Positions 1 to 11,515 are shown, counted from the stretch's first letter. The stretch: DNA of 64,000 bases from Ichthyophis bannanicus (GCA_033557465.1 CM066037.1:207141156-207205155); one strand, 5' to 3'. A program made the numbers and translations. Notes: generated from the letters alone by a model not told the origin.

Positions 1-524
1 CATACAGCTTTATAATGTAGATGTAAACTAGGAAACCTGCTTTTGACTCACCTCGTAGAGACATGGCAGAAACATATTAATATAGCAAAAGAGAGAAGCC
101 CTGCATGACCCTACATATGCTCTTATGAGTGTTAGATACCTAGTCACCAATCCTGGCTGTAAATTCTCTGACCTGTAAGAAAAAAACAACCAGTTCTTTG
201 GGATACCTCCAATACCCAACTCTTCTTACCAATCCAACCAAGCACTATGTTCCACTAGATCAAAGACAGAGGAAAAATCCAATAAAACCTAGAATTAGTG
301 CTACTCTGATCCAATACCCTCAGTGCCTCATCTGACAAAGAATCAAAAAGAGTCCAAGTGCCAAAACTACCCCTACACAGGGAAGGTCCAAATTTGCTTT
401 CTTCAGAAATGATCTAATAAATTTCTTCAAATTCATTGCTAAGTTAATCTTCTAGTAAAGACTTTTTAGTTATGTCTACCATTTATTTGTGTAGTCCTTC
501 ATTTCCCTTTCATAACACTCAAAA
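1..524. other. No gene recognised
   Basis: The sequence is AT-rich and unique-looking. Short open frames here show no domain, repeat or codon signature. I see no tandem repeat or inverted repeat. CR1 homology begins near 525. Confidence 0.5.
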
Positions 525-712
525 AGGGGCAGAAATTCCACCTAAGAAGAGGAAGAGAATAGTAGTAGCAAAATACTACTGTCCACCTGGCCAGAATGAA
601 CAGATATACAATGAATTGCTAACAGAAATTAGGGAAGCTAACAACATTGGCAATACAGTAATAATAGGTGATTTCAATTACCTACTCAGAGTGCTGACTG
701 GGTAAATTTATT
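525..712 (+). mobile_element. CR1-alpha piece 1: endonuclease domain fragment
   Basis: The reading frame ending at 705 carries the CR1 endonuclease signatures YYCPPGQNEQ and IIGDFNY. They align with YYRPPGQNEQ and MGDFNYPGIDW in the longer CR1 at 6140-6270. The match stops at 712 in the A/T-rich 3' end of the minus-strand L2-A and resumes at 2578. This is the first of four pieces of one CR1 copy that I can follow to 31404. It is a 5'-truncated relic. Confidence 0.8.
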
Positions 713-2577
713 TATTTTATTTATTTATTACAAGTTCTTATATACCGCACTATTCGGCATCAGCGCGGTTTACATTATAACATAAAGACCATAACAACAA
801 GCTGTTTGGTTTACATCGAACAGGAGTACAAACTTGGAGAACCGGGGTAAACTATATACAAGAGATAATTACATAGAACAGAATAGAGTCTTAATAATAT
901 CAAGAACGGCATGGTGTGTTCATGAGTGGGTCACTTCCTCTGGTTCAATTGCTGGTAGGGTAGTATTGAAGGAAGAGGTGGTATTTGAGTGCCTTCCTGA
1001 ACTGGAGTAGGTCAGTAATGGCCCTTATGTCGGAGGGTAGAGCGTTCCAGCATTTGGGTACATAGAAACTGAAGGCTCTGTTTGAGGTTGTCATGTTGCA
1101 CTTTGTCAACGCCTTCGAGGTTGTCAGTAGGTTTACGGCTGATGTTCTTCTGGATCTGTTGGGGGGTACTGTGTGAATCAGATCTGTGAGTGAGGAGGAT
1201 GAGATACCCTTGATTGCCTTGAATGATAGGACTAGGGTTTTAAAGATGATCCTCCCATGGATGGGGAGCCAGTGAAGCTGTTTAAGAATGGGAGTTACGT
1301 GGTCGCTTCTGGAGGCTCCGTAGAGGACTCTTGCTGCGGCATTCATGGCCATCTGTAATGGGCTAAGAGTGGATTGAGGGAGACCTTGTAGTATGGCATT
1401 TGCAAAGTCGAAGTGTGGCAGGATTAGTGCTTGGTATATGGTTCGGAAGTCCTCAGGGTCCAACATGGAGCGCATATGCCTAAGCGAGCGTATTTTGAAG
1501 TATACAGCTTTGACTATGTTATTTATGTGATGTTTCATATCCAGACGTTGGTCCAATGTAACTCCAAGGTATCTTATTGTTTCTTTAGCTTGTAGGTCAG
1601 CTTCCTTGACACTGACGTGGGCTGGAGGGGTGAAGTTGGGGTCTTTGGAGATGAAGAGCACCTCTGTTTTTTTATGTTGAATGCGAAGGTTTTGTGATTG
1701 GAGCCACTCTGAGACCGAATTGAGGCAGTCTACCAACGGTGCCAGGTCTAATTGAGTTGTGGAGAAAGGCATATATAAGAGAATGTCATCTGCGTATATC
1801 AAGCAGTTGACTTTGAAAGATCTTATGATGTCGCAGATGGGCTGCATGTATATGTTAAATAGTAGGGAAGACAATGAGGAACCTTGAGGCACACCTTGCT
1901 TTTGATGGAAGCGTTTTGACTCTTCTGTACCGGACTTCACATATTGCCATCTACCATCCAGATAAGAGTTGCACCATTCTAATGCACTGTTGCAGATACC
2001 TTTCTCTTTCAGTCGTCCGAGGAGAATTTCGTGGCTTACTGAGTCGAACGCCGCAGCGATGTCTAAGAAGACGAGTACAAATCCTTGTCGGATGTTGTTA
2101 ATGCCTGTGATAATGTCGTTGAATAGGTTCGTGAGAAGGGTCTCGACCCCATGATATTCTCTGAACCCATGTTGGCAGTGATCTAGGGGCGCTGTGGTGT
2201 CTATATGATCTTGGATTTGCCGTTGTGCCTCCTTCTCAATTATCTTGGCTAAGAGGGGAATGCTAGCTATAGGCCTATAAGATTCGACCTTTTGCGGGTC
2301 TAGCTTGGGGTTTTTCAAAAGTGGCCTGATGGAAGTCTGCTTGAGTGCTGCAGGGAAGTACCCTGTTGTGAATGAGAGGTTCATTAGATTTGCAATGAAG
2401 GGGCTGAACGCACAACGTAGCTCCTTAATCCAAAAAGCTGGGCATGGGTCCGTTTGTGCAGTGGAGGTATTGAGAGATGCTATGGTGTCCTCGATGCATT
2501 TAGTGGATGGTGTAGAGAAGTTATTTAGTGGGGTTGCATTCGTTGGTTCTTGGAACGGGACTGTTGACACCTGTCAC
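713..2577 (-). mobile_element. L2-A: 5'-truncated L2-type LINE with intact RT
   Basis: The 3' end lies at 713-770. It is a TTTATTTA-type tail, followed on the minus strand by a stem-loop of ACCGCGCT pairing with AGTGCGGT (744-769). The body codes for the reverse transcriptase half of an L2-clade ORF2. The 5' end is truncated inside the endonuclease-RT linker, at the point where CR1-alpha resumes. No clear target duplication could be read. The single uninterrupted frame suggests a recent insertion compared with its CR1 host. Confidence 0.88.
945..2570 (-). CDS. L2-type LINE ORF2, reverse transcriptase part (541 aa, open)
   Basis: This is the RT of a non-LTR retrotransposon, which copies its RNA at a nicked chromosomal target. 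RT palm residues are visible. FLDIAAAFDS gives Asp170 and Asp176, GVPQGSSLSSLLF is near 226-238, and YADD at 259-262 holds the catalytic Asp pair. Downstream is the usual L2 C-terminal region with PILKQLHWLPI and a final FRKALKYHLF. There is no stop or frameshift over 541 codons. The first Met is internal to the original ORF: the endonuclease domain is missing, so this copy cannot move by itself. Members of the L2 clade are about 900-1000 aa in full. It could still be transcribed from a neighbour, but I see no promoter. Confidence 0.88.
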   Translation of the reverse strand: MSTVPFQEPTNATPLNNFSTPSTKCIEDTIASLNTSTAQTDPCPAFWIKELRCAFSPFIANLMNLSFTTGYFPAALKQTSIRPLLKNPKLDPQKVESYRPIASIPLLAKIIEKEAQRQIQDHIDTTAPLDHCQHGFREYHGVETLLTNLFNDIITGINNIRQGFVLVFLDIAAAFDSVSHEILLGRLKEKGICNSALEWCNSYLDGRWQYVKSGTEESKRFHQKQGVPQGSSLSSLLFNIYMQPICDIIRSFKVNCLIYADDILLYMPFSTTQLDLAPLVDCLNSVSEWLQSQNLRIQHKKTEVLFISKDPNFTPPAHVSVKEADLQAKETIRYLGVTLDQRLDMKHHINNIVKAVYFKIRSLRHMRSMLDPEDFRTIYQALILPHFDFANAILQGLPQSTLSPLQMAMNAAARVLYGASRSDHVTPILKQLHWLPIHGRIIFKTLVLSFKAIKGISSSSLTDLIHTVPPNRSRRTSAVNLLTTSKALTKCNMTTSNRAFSFYVPKCWNALPSDIRAITDLLQFRKALKYHLFLQYYPTSN

Positions 2578-3001
2578 ATCAGGGCATGCCAGGGATGTAA
2601 AGTTTCTAGAGGAAGTATTTAAGACTCTAGTCCTTAATGGAACACAGGATCTGGTGTGAGAGGTAATGGTGTTAGAGCCATTTGGCAATAGCAGTCATAA
2701 CATGATCATATCTTATTTAACAAATGGAGGGAGGTCAGCATGAAAATCTACTGTGCAAGCATTTAACTTACAAAAGGGAGACTTTGATAAAATGAAGGAA
2801 ATGGTTAAAAAAATAAAAGGAGAATTTTAAAAGGTTAAGAGTTTGTATCAGGCCTTGCCATTGTTTAAAAACATCATATGGGAAGCTCAGACCAGATGTA
2901 TTTTATGCTTTAAAAAAGGTGGAAAGAAGGTCAAACAACTATTGGCATAGTTAAAAGTTGAGGTAAGAGAGGCTGTTAAAGCCAAAAGGACATCCTTCAA
3001 A
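2578..3001 (+). mobile_element. CR1-alpha piece 2: endonuclease end to RT linker
   Basis: The sequence continues CR1 exactly where piece 1 stopped: GGGCATGCCAGGGATGTAAA corresponds to the region at 6285-6305 of CR1-beta. It runs to the linker before RT (compare 6700-6755). Several stops are present. It ends at 3001, where a second minus-strand L2 3' tail begins. CR1 resumes at about 10866. Confidence 0.82.
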
Positions 3002-3845
3002 ATGTTTATTTATTCCCAAAATTTGCTATATCACCCTTACAAACCGCAAGGTTAGTAGGGCGGTTTACAATAAAAAGTTATGAATAGAAAAGGAAAAAAG
3101 GTTACAAAATAAAAAAATCCCAAGAACAGGAGAAATAAGATGGGGGGGGGGGGGGGGGATAAGTCACAGGTAGGGTGCTAAACCGAAGGTCTGTGCAAAG
3201 GCAAGCTCAAAGAACCATGTTTATAAGGGTTTTTTGACCTGATAAAGGAGGTGCAATGACACAGAATTCCAGAGATACAGACTGAGGTAGCCAAAGATGG
3301 AATGCTGGGAGAATCCCAGGCAAAGACAAAAAGATGATGGGAGAGCCAAAAGGAATGCTTGTGAAGAAAGCAGGGTGCAGGGAGAGATATGGAGTAATCA
3401 GATTGGAAAGGTATGATGGGGAATCCTGATAAAAGGCATGGTAGGTCAATATGAGAATCTTTATTTTTAGATGGGAAGAAGCAGGAAGCCAGTGGTCTTG
3501 GATTAGGAGGGCAGTGACATGATCAAACTAATGCTTAATGGCAGTGGGCTTGATAAACTCAAGTCACTTTAGAGCATAGGCAGGGAAGCCATAGTACAGT
3601 GAGTTGCAGTAGTCAATTCTAGAAATGATCAATGCAAGAAACACAATCTTGAATTGGGAGATAGAGAAGTAGGGCTTGATCCTGTGAAAAATTAAAAAAA
3701 AAAAAAGATTTGGTAATTGTATCCAGTTGTGGCTGGAAAGAAAGAATGAATCAAAAATCACAATGAGGGTATGAAGAGATCCCAGAAGAGGTAAGAGGAC
3801 ACCATCTAAGGAAAAAGGGGGAAGGACCTGTGAAACGTTTTCAAT
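3002..3845 (-). mobile_element. L2-B piece 1: 3' end and C-terminal RT region
   Basis: The minus-strand 3' tail at 3003-3070 holds a 7-bp hairpin, AAACCGC with GCGGTTT (3041-3047 and 3060-3066). Upstream on the minus strand, frames around 3564-3845 read as a decayed L2 C-terminus, for example ALIISRIDYCNSLYYGFPA. This matches the family motif ALVxSRLDYCNSLxxGLP. The homology stops near 3845 and continues at 8617, across the CR1-beta insertion. A run of about 18 G lies at 3140-3158. The coding region is broken in several frames. Confidence 0.78.
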
Positions 3846-4094
3846 TGGTGTAAACCAGATTAAAAGGCCATTTTGAAAGACTCCTTCTATCTAAGCAAGG
3901 ACTGTTAATCATCCAGGAAGTTGGTCACAGCTTACCTCAGCAGCACAGGCATAAATAGCTCAACCAGAGCTCTGTGATCCTCAGTCTTGAAAGACTAGAA
4001 AAGGGGACTGTTACTTCTGGAGAGAGATCTGCAATTGTGAGTATATACTTCTGGGAATTTTCTGAAATAAATTCTTTTTATTAAAGCTAATTAA

Positions 4095-4395
4095 TCTGTG
4101 AACCCACTATTTTTTGTTAAATCAGTTAGGGCCTAGTAGCAGCAGTTTAAGTTTACATTTAAAACACAGAAGAGAGCTTTCTGGTTAAATTTAGAACCCA
4201 GCAGAGAGCGTGTAGTTTAAATTTAATAGTCACTCAGGGTCTAGCATCAGCAAAGTACTTTTAGTTTAAATTTAAAACACAGAAGAGAGCTTTCTGGTTA
4301 AATTTAGAACCCAGCAGAGAGCTTGTAGTTTCAATTTCATAATAAGTTAGAGCCTAGCAGCAGCAAAGAGCTATAATTTAAATCAAATAAGAATA
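4095..4395 (+). repeat. Tandem duplication in CR1-beta 5' UTR
   Basis: Two copies of about 115 bp start near 4150 and 4264. Both contain AAACACAGAAGAGAGCTTTC and AACCCAGCAGAGAGC. A related degenerate unit follows to 4395. The phrase CTTACCTCAGCAGCACAGG also occurs twice, near 3932 and 4400. Repeated 5' units that carry the internal promoter are common in LINEs. Promoter function here is inference. Confidence 0.7.
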
Positions 4396-4703
4396 TAGCT
4401 TACCTCAGCAGCACAGGACAGGGTACTGTGTAGCAGCCCTCTTTTAATGTTATTTCCCTCCCTCCCTCCCCACACCCACCCACCCACCCCTGGGATAATC
4501 GTAGCTTTATAGGTACTCACACATTTTAAAACACAGGAGGTGCTCTCAGGTGAAGCTCATTACCCAAATCAGTCATACACTAAGGACCTGAGATCAATTA
4601 AGCTTCAGGTGAACAAGGTATATTAAACGTATTAGGTACAGTTTTATTGGCAACCCTTAGTAAGTAAAGAACTTAAAGATCTAAACAAAAACTTAAAACT
4701 AAG

Positions 4704-5622
4704 ATGCAGACAGCAGTCCAGAAGCGAGATGGGGGCTTTCCAGTCTTTTGCATTGAGTGTCACATGTATGATTTTCTCCCAGTTGGTGAGAGGTCTTACA
4801 TGTACACTAGGTGCAAGGAGCTCTTTACTCTCAGGGAACGAGTCCATTCTCTAGAGGCTAGAGTAGCAGACTTGGAAAACATAAGACAGACAGAGAGGTA
4901 CATAGATGAGACCTACAGGGATAATACTGAAGTCCCACCTCCAGTCTGGCAGCATCCCTGTTGCCATGGAGGAGAGAGGTCACGTGACAGGAGAGCATCA
5001 CCCTGGTGTGGCAGGAAGTGATCCTGTAACTAGGACCTGTCCTCCAGGTGATGTAAAACCCTCTCGCACCGAGGAAGTTTCTCCAGGGCCATGTGCCCAT
5101 GAGGGAAGGGTTAGGACAGCCGTTATAGTTGGTGATTCGATCATTAGGCATGTAGGTAGCTGGGTGGCTGGTGGACATGAGGATCGCCTGGTAACATGCC
5201 TGCCTGGTGCAAAGGTAGCGGACCTCACGCACCACCTAGATAAGGTCTTAGATAGTGCTGGGGAGGAGTCTGCTGTCTTGGTACATGTCAGTACCAATGA
5301 CATAGGAAAATGTGGTAGGGAGGGTCTAGAGACTAAATTTAGGCTTTTAGGTAGGAAGTTGAATTACAGAACTTCCAGGGTAGGATTCTTCAAAATGCTT
5401 CCCATTCCACGTGCAGGACCCAAAAGGCAGGCAGAGCTCCGGAGTCTCAATGCGTGGATGAGACAGTGGTGCAGAGATGAGGGTTTTGGATTTGTTAGGA
5501 ACTGGGGAACATTCTGGGGAAAGGAGGGGCTCTTCCGAAGGGATGGGCTTCACCTTAACCGGGATGTAACCAGGCTGCTGGCATTAACCTTTAAAAAGGA
5601 GATAGAGCAGCTTTTAAACTAG
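4704..5622 (+). pseudogene. CR1 ORF1: zinc-finger/coiled-coil plus SGNH esterase, frameshifted
   Basis: The first frame (4704-5021) gives an N-terminal Cys-rich segment (FCIECHMYDF, then YTRCKELF) and a coiled-coil-like LRERVHSLEARVADLE stretch. The second frame (4906-5622, 238 aa) gives the esterase: VGDSIIRHV with nucleophile Ser78, STND at 129-132 (the family usually has GTND), and DGLH with Asp213 and His216. CR1 ORF1 proteins with PHD-like fingers and an SGNH esterase are an established family feature; the substrate is not settled. The two halves are out of frame, with the break around 4930-4980. ORF2 begins 35 bases downstream. The Gly-to-Ser change sits in the oxyanion-hole block, so activity is doubtful even without the frameshift. 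Confidence 0.85.
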
Positions 5623-5657
5623 ATAATAGGGGAAAGTCGACAGTCACCCAAGAGCGG

Positions 5658-8438
5658 ATGGTTCGGAAGAATGTATCCTTGAAGGATACTACCAAAAGCA
5701 GAGAGGTTCCAAAAAAGAGTAAAGTAGCCCAAATGCCCTCGAGTATGGAGCAGACAGAGCTTAAAGATCCCAAATTACCCATGTCTACCAATAGCCAAAT
5801 TAATATGTATAAAATACAGTCTCTAAAATGCTTTTATGCAAATGCTAGAAGTCTAGAAAATAAGATGGGAGAGTTAGAATATATAGCACTAAATGAGAGG
5901 TTAGATATGATTGGAATATCAGAGACATGGTGGAAGGAGGACAACCAGTGGAACACTGTGATACCTGGGTACAAACTATATCGTAATGATAGAGCTGATC
6001 AAATTGGTGGAGGGGTTGTGCTCTATGTTAGAGAGGGCATTGAGTCAGAAAGGATTAAAGTTTTGCAGGAAACAAAATTTGCTGTAGAATCTCTATGGAT
6101 TAAAATTCCATGTAAAAAGGGGACGGCGATGGCAGTGGGGGTGTACTATCGACCACCGGGCCAGAATGAACAAATGGATTATGAACTGTTCAAAGAAGTC
6201 AAGGAAGTTAACAAAAGTTACAGTGCAGTAATAATAATGGGTGATTTCAATTACCCCGGTATCGACTGGGTCGTGTCAAGGCAGGACATGCTAGGGAGAT
6301 AAAGTTCCTAGATGACATAAATGACTGCTTCTTGGAGCAGCTGGTTCATGAACCGACCAGAGGGGAAGCCATATTAGACCTAGTCCTTAGTGGAACACCA
6401 GATCTAGTGCAAGAGATAAGGGTGTTGGGGCCACTTGGCAATAGTGATCATAGCATGATCGCCTTTGATTTAATTAGTGGAGGAGGGATAGTACGGAAAT
6501 CCACAGTACTACCTTTTAACTTTCGAAAGGGAGACTATGATAAAATGAGGAAAATAGTTAAGAAAAAACTAAAAGGAGCAGTTGCAAAGGTTAAAGACTT
6601 ACATCAAGCTTGGGTGTTGTTGAAAAATACTATCTTGGCAGCCCAGACCAGCTGTATTCCATGCTTTAAGAAAAGTGGAAGGAAGTTCAAAAAACTGCCA
6701 GCATGGTTTAAAGGTGAGGTCAGAGAGGCTGTTGTTGCCAAAAAAGCATCTTTCAGGAAATGGAAAAAAGAGCCAAACGTTGAAACCTGGAAACAGCACA
6801 AGCACTGGCAAGTCAAATGCAAGGCATTGATAAAGCAGGCAAAGGGAGAATTTGAGAAGAAGCTTGCTGTGGAAGCAAAAACGCGAAATAAAGATTTTTT
6901 CAAGTACATTCGTAGCAAAAAACGTGTGAGAGAGTCAGTTGGTCCATTAGATGATAGAGGAGTTAAAGGGGCACTAAGAGGTGACAAGGCGATAGCGGAG
7001 AGACTGAATGAATTCTTTGCTTCGGTCTTTACTGAGGAAGATGTAGGGATGTTACCCATGACTGAAGTGGTATTTAAAGGTGCGGAAGAATTAAAGGAAA
7101 TATCGATACATCGAGAAGATATATTACAACTATTAGATAAACTGAAGAGTAGCAAATCACCTGGGCCAGATGGTATACATCCAAGGGTGTTGAAAGAACT
7201 GAAATATGAGATTGCAGACCTGCTATTAGTAATCTGTGAACTATCATTAAAATCATTTCTAATACCTGAAGATTGGAGGATCGCCAATGTAACACCAATT
7301 TTTAAAAAGGGTTCCAGGGGTGATCCAGGAAACTACAGACCGGTGAGCCTGACGTCAGTACCGGGAAAAATGGTAGAAACCATCATAAAAAATAAAATTA
7401 CTCACCATGTAGATAGTCATGGCCTAATGGGAGACCGCCAACATGGCTTTAGACAAGGAAGATCTTGTCTTACTAATCTGTTGTGTTTTTTTGAAAGTGT
7501 GAATAAACAGGTGGACAAAGGTGAGTCGGTTGATATAGTATATCTGGACTTTCAGAAAGCCTTTGACAAGGTCCCTCATCAGAGACTTTTGGCAAAACTA
7601 AAGAGTCACGGGATAGGGGGCAGTGTACTACTGTGGATCAAGAACTGGTTAAAAGATAGAAAGCAGAGGGTTGGGCTAAATGGCCAATTTTTCCAATGGA
7701 GAAAGGTGAATAGTGGTGTACCCCAGGGATCTGTGCTGGGTCCGCTGCTTATTGAGATATTCATAAATGACCTGGAAAGTGGAATAACGAGTGAGGTTAT
7801 CAAATTTGCAGATGACACAAAATTATTTAAAGTTGTTAAAACCCAAGAGGATTGTGGAAAATTGCAAGAGGATCTTGATAAATTAAAAGACTGGGCATCA
7901 AAATGGCAGATGAAATTTAATGTGGACAAGTGCAAAGTTATGCACCTAGGGAAGAACAAACCAAACTATGGTTACACAATGCAAGGTTCCATATTAGGAG
8001 CCACCACCCAGGAAAAAGATTTAGGCGTCATTGTGGATAACATGTTATTAGAAAAGGTTCAGAGAAGAGCCACCAAAATGGTAAAGGGGATGGAAGGATA
8101 CTCCTATGAAGAAAGGCTAAAAAGGTTAGGGCTCTTTAACCTGGAAAAGAGATGGCTGAGGGGAGATATGATAGAAGTCTATAAATTAATGAACAGAGTG
8201 GAACGGGTAAACGTAGATCGATTGTTTACGTTATCAGAATATAGAAAGACTAGGGGACATGCAATGAAGCTACTGGGTAAACTATTTAAGACTAATAAAA
8301 GAAAATATTTTTTCACTCAGCGTGTATAATCAAACTCTGGAATTTGTTACCGGAGGATGTAGTAAAGGCTGTTAGTGTAGCTGAGTTTAAAAAAGATTTG
8401 GACAAGTTCCTGGAGGAAAGGTCCATAAACCATTATTA
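5658..8438 (+). pseudogene. CR1 ORF2: APE endonuclease and reverse transcriptase, broken
   Basis: 5658-6302 encodes the apurinic-like endonuclease: NARSLENKM, GISETWW (catalytic Glu), YRPPGQNEQ and MGDFNYPGIDW. A frameshift near 6270-6290 moves the rest to the frame 6332-8329. This frame holds SDH (residues 38-40 of that frame), the linker, then RT with YLDFQKAFD (about residue 405), GVPQGSVLGPLL and FADD (about 491). Compared with the copies at 22370-22560 and 24230-24330, about 60 codons are deleted after VDNM (8041-8055). An extra TA at 8325-8329 creates the early stop. The true C-terminus, ending in the LEERSINHY block, continues out of frame to 8438. It nicks target DNA and primes reverse transcription in intact relatives. 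Confidence 0.88.
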
Positions 8439-8616
8439 AGAAGGGACCCAGGATATCAATGCTTGACCCAGTACAAGCATTGCGGAACCTGTGTCTTTTG
8501 GGGAAACTGCTAGTTACATATGACCTAGATTGGCCACTGTTGGAAACAAGATATTGGGCTTGATGGACCTTGGTCTGACCCAGTATGGCATATCTTATGT
8601 TCTTATGTTCTTATGA

Positions 8617-9781
8617 TATAGTCGATCCTGGGGTCAGAAAACAGATGGGCTCACATTTGGTAGTATTGAGAAATAGTGTGACGAGCCATTTATCAACAGA
8701 TGAGAGATAGGACTGCAAGGAGGAGATGTCAGTGGAGCAGGGATCAAAGGCAAAGAGGATCTGAATATTATATGTGTACATATAAGAGCTACAACCTAGC
8801 GATTGAATAAGCAAAGGGAGTGGAACTAGAAAAATATTGAAGAGAATGGGTGTAGGAGGGAGCGCTAAGGGATTGCACATTCCAGAGGAAGTGGGGTTGA
8901 CAGTACGTTGTTAGATGAAACTTGAGAGGAGCAGGAGTGCAGATAGAAGGAGAGCCAATCCAAAACTGAGCCAAAGAGTACAATTTCCTAGAGATGATGG
9001 TGCAGAAGAGAATGATCAACAAGTTCAAAAGCAGAAGAAAGACAGAGAGAGACAAGGAGGAGAGGTTTACCTTGGTTAAACACGAACTTCATTGAGTAAG
9101 GCAGTGAGAAATGTTTCTGTCCTGTGGCCCAGTTGGAAACTCGATCATCCAGATTTGTCTAGGAATTATGAGAGTTGAAACAAGACAATTTTTTCCATAA
9201 TCTTGAAAAGAAAAGGTAGATTACAGATGGGACCGTACCTGGAAAGATCAAAGTGGTTGAAAGACAATAGCTTGTTTCTAGCACTTTGGAACCAAGCCTA
9301 GTGAGAGGCTGTATTGTAAGAAGGGGGGAACTGAGGAAATAAGGACATGCACCATTTTATTAAGCAAAGATGAGAGTCTGGGATCTAGGGGAGAAGAAGA
9401 GATGTGAAGAGAGGATAACACAAGTTCCAATAACACCGAAGAGAGAGGCGCAAAGGAGAACGAATGGGAAGACCGAGTCGATGGCTGGAAGAAGGAAGTG
9501 GCTGAGGAACAGTTTAAAGGAGAGAGAAGATGGTGACTGTGGATAGGCATGACTGTCTAAGAAATTTGGCAGAATCATCTGCTAAAGGAAAATCAGAAAC
9601 AATTTTGCCTGTAGAGGCAGAAATAGGAACAAGATGGTTAAGCAGTCTGAAGAGTTTAAAGTTTCTTAGGAAGCTGAGACACTGAGTTGATGAACATATG
9701 TTACTTTGCTTTGCTTTGCGAACCTCATGTCTGCAAATAGAGAGATGATGTTTCCATAAGGAAACAGCGCTATTGGAATAG
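8617..9781 (-). mobile_element. L2-B piece 2: RT core, decayed
   Basis: Minus-strand frames at 8611-8880 give FNIFLVPLPLLIQSLG, then a decayed YADDTQ-like YTYNIQILFAF and SSVDKWLVTLFLNTTK, the palm-to-thumb region of L2 RT. Frames at 9278-9850 give LWKHHLSICRHEVRKAKQS and FFQPS-type linker sequence. The pieces are scattered over all three minus frames, so this is an old copy. It joins piece 1 (3845) across CR1-beta and piece 3 (10331) across a MITE. Confidence 0.75.
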
Positions 9782-10330
9782 GGGGTCATTCTGAGCAATG
9801 AATAACAGGAATGGACGTCCCGTTGGGACGTCCGTCCATACCTGCTATTCATGCCCTTTTCCGGCCCCGTACTCCTTCCCTGTGCGTTGTTCAGAGAAGT
9901 TAGACGGGGGCGGGAAAGGGGTGAATAGGGGATGGCATTAGAGCAGGCAGTAGGCAGTCACCGGCCCTGGACGTACAGGGCCGATTCTAATGTCAGCCCT
10001 GTACATTCGGGGCCGGCGACTTGAACAGGGAAGTTATTCCACCTCCGAGGTGGAATAACTTCCCCGATTCAGCAGGAATGGCAGGACCAGGGCTGGGATG
10101 GGGCAGCAGGGGGTAGAGAGCATTCCCTGCAGCCCGATCCTGGCCCTGGAAGGCCAAATCGGGGGTCGGGCTGTGAGGAAAGCATTTTGGGAACCGGCGG
10201 CCAGGGATCACGGCTTTTAAATGGAGCTGCAGTGCCATGGCAACTGGATGCCATGGCATCGCAGCTCCATTTAAAAGCCCTGACTGAGTTAGCCAGGCAA
10301 GGCCTGTATGTCCCAGATGGAATCGGGCCC
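9782..10330 (+). mobile_element. Palindromic MITE P1
   Basis: This is a 549-bp non-coding insert in L2-B flanked by ATAG (9778-9781 and 10331-10334). The left end GGGGTCATTCTGAG and the reverse complement of the right end, GGGCCCGATTCC, are similar, giving short imperfect terminal inverted repeats. A perfect-looking hairpin lies at 10212-10279, with arms built on TTTTAAATGGAGCTGC and a CCATGG-rich loop. A shorter palindrome, CCACCTCCGAGGTGGAATAA, lies near 10039. Three relatives lie at 21256-21864, 31411-32370 and 47775-48630. The mobilising transposase is unknown. Confidence 0.7.
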
Positions 10331-10865
10331 ATAGTGTTTAAACCAACAGAGTTCTGCATGATAAAGCCGTTACCTGAGAAGCTGCAGATCTGGATTGAAC
10401 CCAGGATTGTGGCGGGCTATGGAGATCTTAATGGTAAGATGGGGAGCAAGTGAATGAAGGATAGCCTAGAATGAGGCAGACCATAAGGCCTGCTGAATGT
10501 CTATGGGATCATCGAGATTAGAGGGGAAAACAGACAGGGCTTTGGCCAACTTGTCAGGATTCAGGACAGCCCAATTCCTGGAGTGACACATGCAAGAAAA
10601 GTTAGGAACTTGAAGGAGGGGCAGAGTGAAACAAAAGCTGGAAAACAAATGATCAGACCAGGGAAGAGCAAGTGTGGAAGACACACTGGAGATGAGGGGA
10701 AGAAGATCAAATCTAGAGTATTCACTGCAGTGTGGGTAGCAAACTATACCAGTTGAGAAAAATTGAGTTGCTGGAGGATGTTAATTCAGAAGCTGCAGAA
10801 GAGCCAAAGGATAGATCTGGAAGGAGGGTAAAAAATGGAAAAAGGATCTGAAAAAAAAAATAAGT
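10331..10865 (-). mobile_element. L2-B piece 3: endonuclease C-terminus
   Basis: The minus frame 10466-10684 reads PWSDHLFSSF then FPSNLDDPIDIQQALW, the SDH end of the L2 endonuclease and the following linker. 10370-10460 continues it with LAPHLTIKISIARHNPGF. This is the 5'-most recognisable part of L2-B; the N-terminal endonuclease is absent. CR1-alpha resumes at about 10866. Confidence 0.75.
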
Positions 10866-11384
10866 TATATATTAAACTTTGATAAGGTAGGCAAAGAGAG
10901 AATTTGAAAAGAAGCTTGCCATGGAAGCAAAAGCACATAACATAAACTCTTTCAGGAACATTTGAAGCAAGAAGTCTATGAGGGAGGCAATTGGACCATT
11001 AGATTATGGAAGATACAGGTGGCGCTAATGGAGGACAAGGCCATTGCCGAGAGACTAAATTAATTCTTTGCTTTGGTCTTTACTAAAGAATATTAGGGGA
11101 AAATCATGCCAGAAAAGATACTTAAAGGTGATGATTCAGAGGAATTGAAACAAATCTCAATGAGCCTAGAAGATATATTAAGGTAATCTGACAAACTAAA
11201 AGTGACAAATCACCTGGTATACATCTCAGGGTGCTGAAGAAACTAAAAAATGAAATGTAGGACCTATTATTAGAAATTTTCAAACTATCACTAAAATTAT
11301 CTACAGAATCCGAAGACTGGAGGGTGGCCAACGTAATAACAATTTTTAAAAAGGGTTCCAGAGGTGATCCGTGAAACTATAGAC
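10866..11384 (+). mobile_element. CR1-alpha piece 3: linker and RT N-terminus
   Basis: Starting with GATAAGGTAGGCAAAGAGAG it matches CR1-beta from about 6820 to 7345 (for example 7126-7160 and 7290-7345). The residues corresponding to about 60 bp of CR1 between pieces 2 and 3 are missing. Many stops and small indels are present. It breaks off at AACTATAGACCAGT, and the next CR1 bases appear at 30797. Confidence 0.78.
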
Positions 11385-11515
11385 CAGTAATTGAATCATT
11401 AGGCATGTAGATAGCTGAGTGGCTGGTCGATGTGAGGATCTCCTGGTAACATGCCTACCTGGTGCGAAAGTAACAGACCTCACGTGCCACCTAGACAAGA
11501 TTTTAGATAGCCCTG
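11385..11515 (+). mobile_element. CR1-gamma piece 1: ORF1 esterase fragment
   Basis: This fragment begins inside ORF1 at the esterase GDSI block (TCATTAGGCATGTAGATAGC, compare 5139-5160) and runs to the LDxVLDS segment. It is a new CR1 copy, 5'-truncated and inserted in CR1-alpha. It stops at GATAGCCCTGGGG and picks up again at about 16285, where the same CCCTGGGG occurs. Confidence 0.75.

Larger units (their letters stand above)
3846..8616 (+). mobile_element. CR1-beta: nearly full-length CR1 LINE
   Basis: The element has a long 5' UTR (about 3846-4700), ORF1 (4704-5622), ORF2 (5658 to about 8438) and a 3' UTR. It ends in the CR1 signature: a GGACC/GGTCTGACC-containing segment followed by repeats of TTCTTATG at 8595-8615. 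The 3' boundary is firm. The 5' boundary is inferred from where L2-B homology stops and may be off by tens of bases. It is inserted in the RT region of minus-strand L2-B, whose two halves flank it. It has one frameshift in each ORF, an internal ORF2 deletion and a 2-bp insertion near the end, so it is dead but fairly young. Confidence 0.85.

Noticed and set aside
28..219. A 63-codon minus-strand frame
   Set aside because: It has no homology I recognise and ordinary length for chance in AT-rich DNA.
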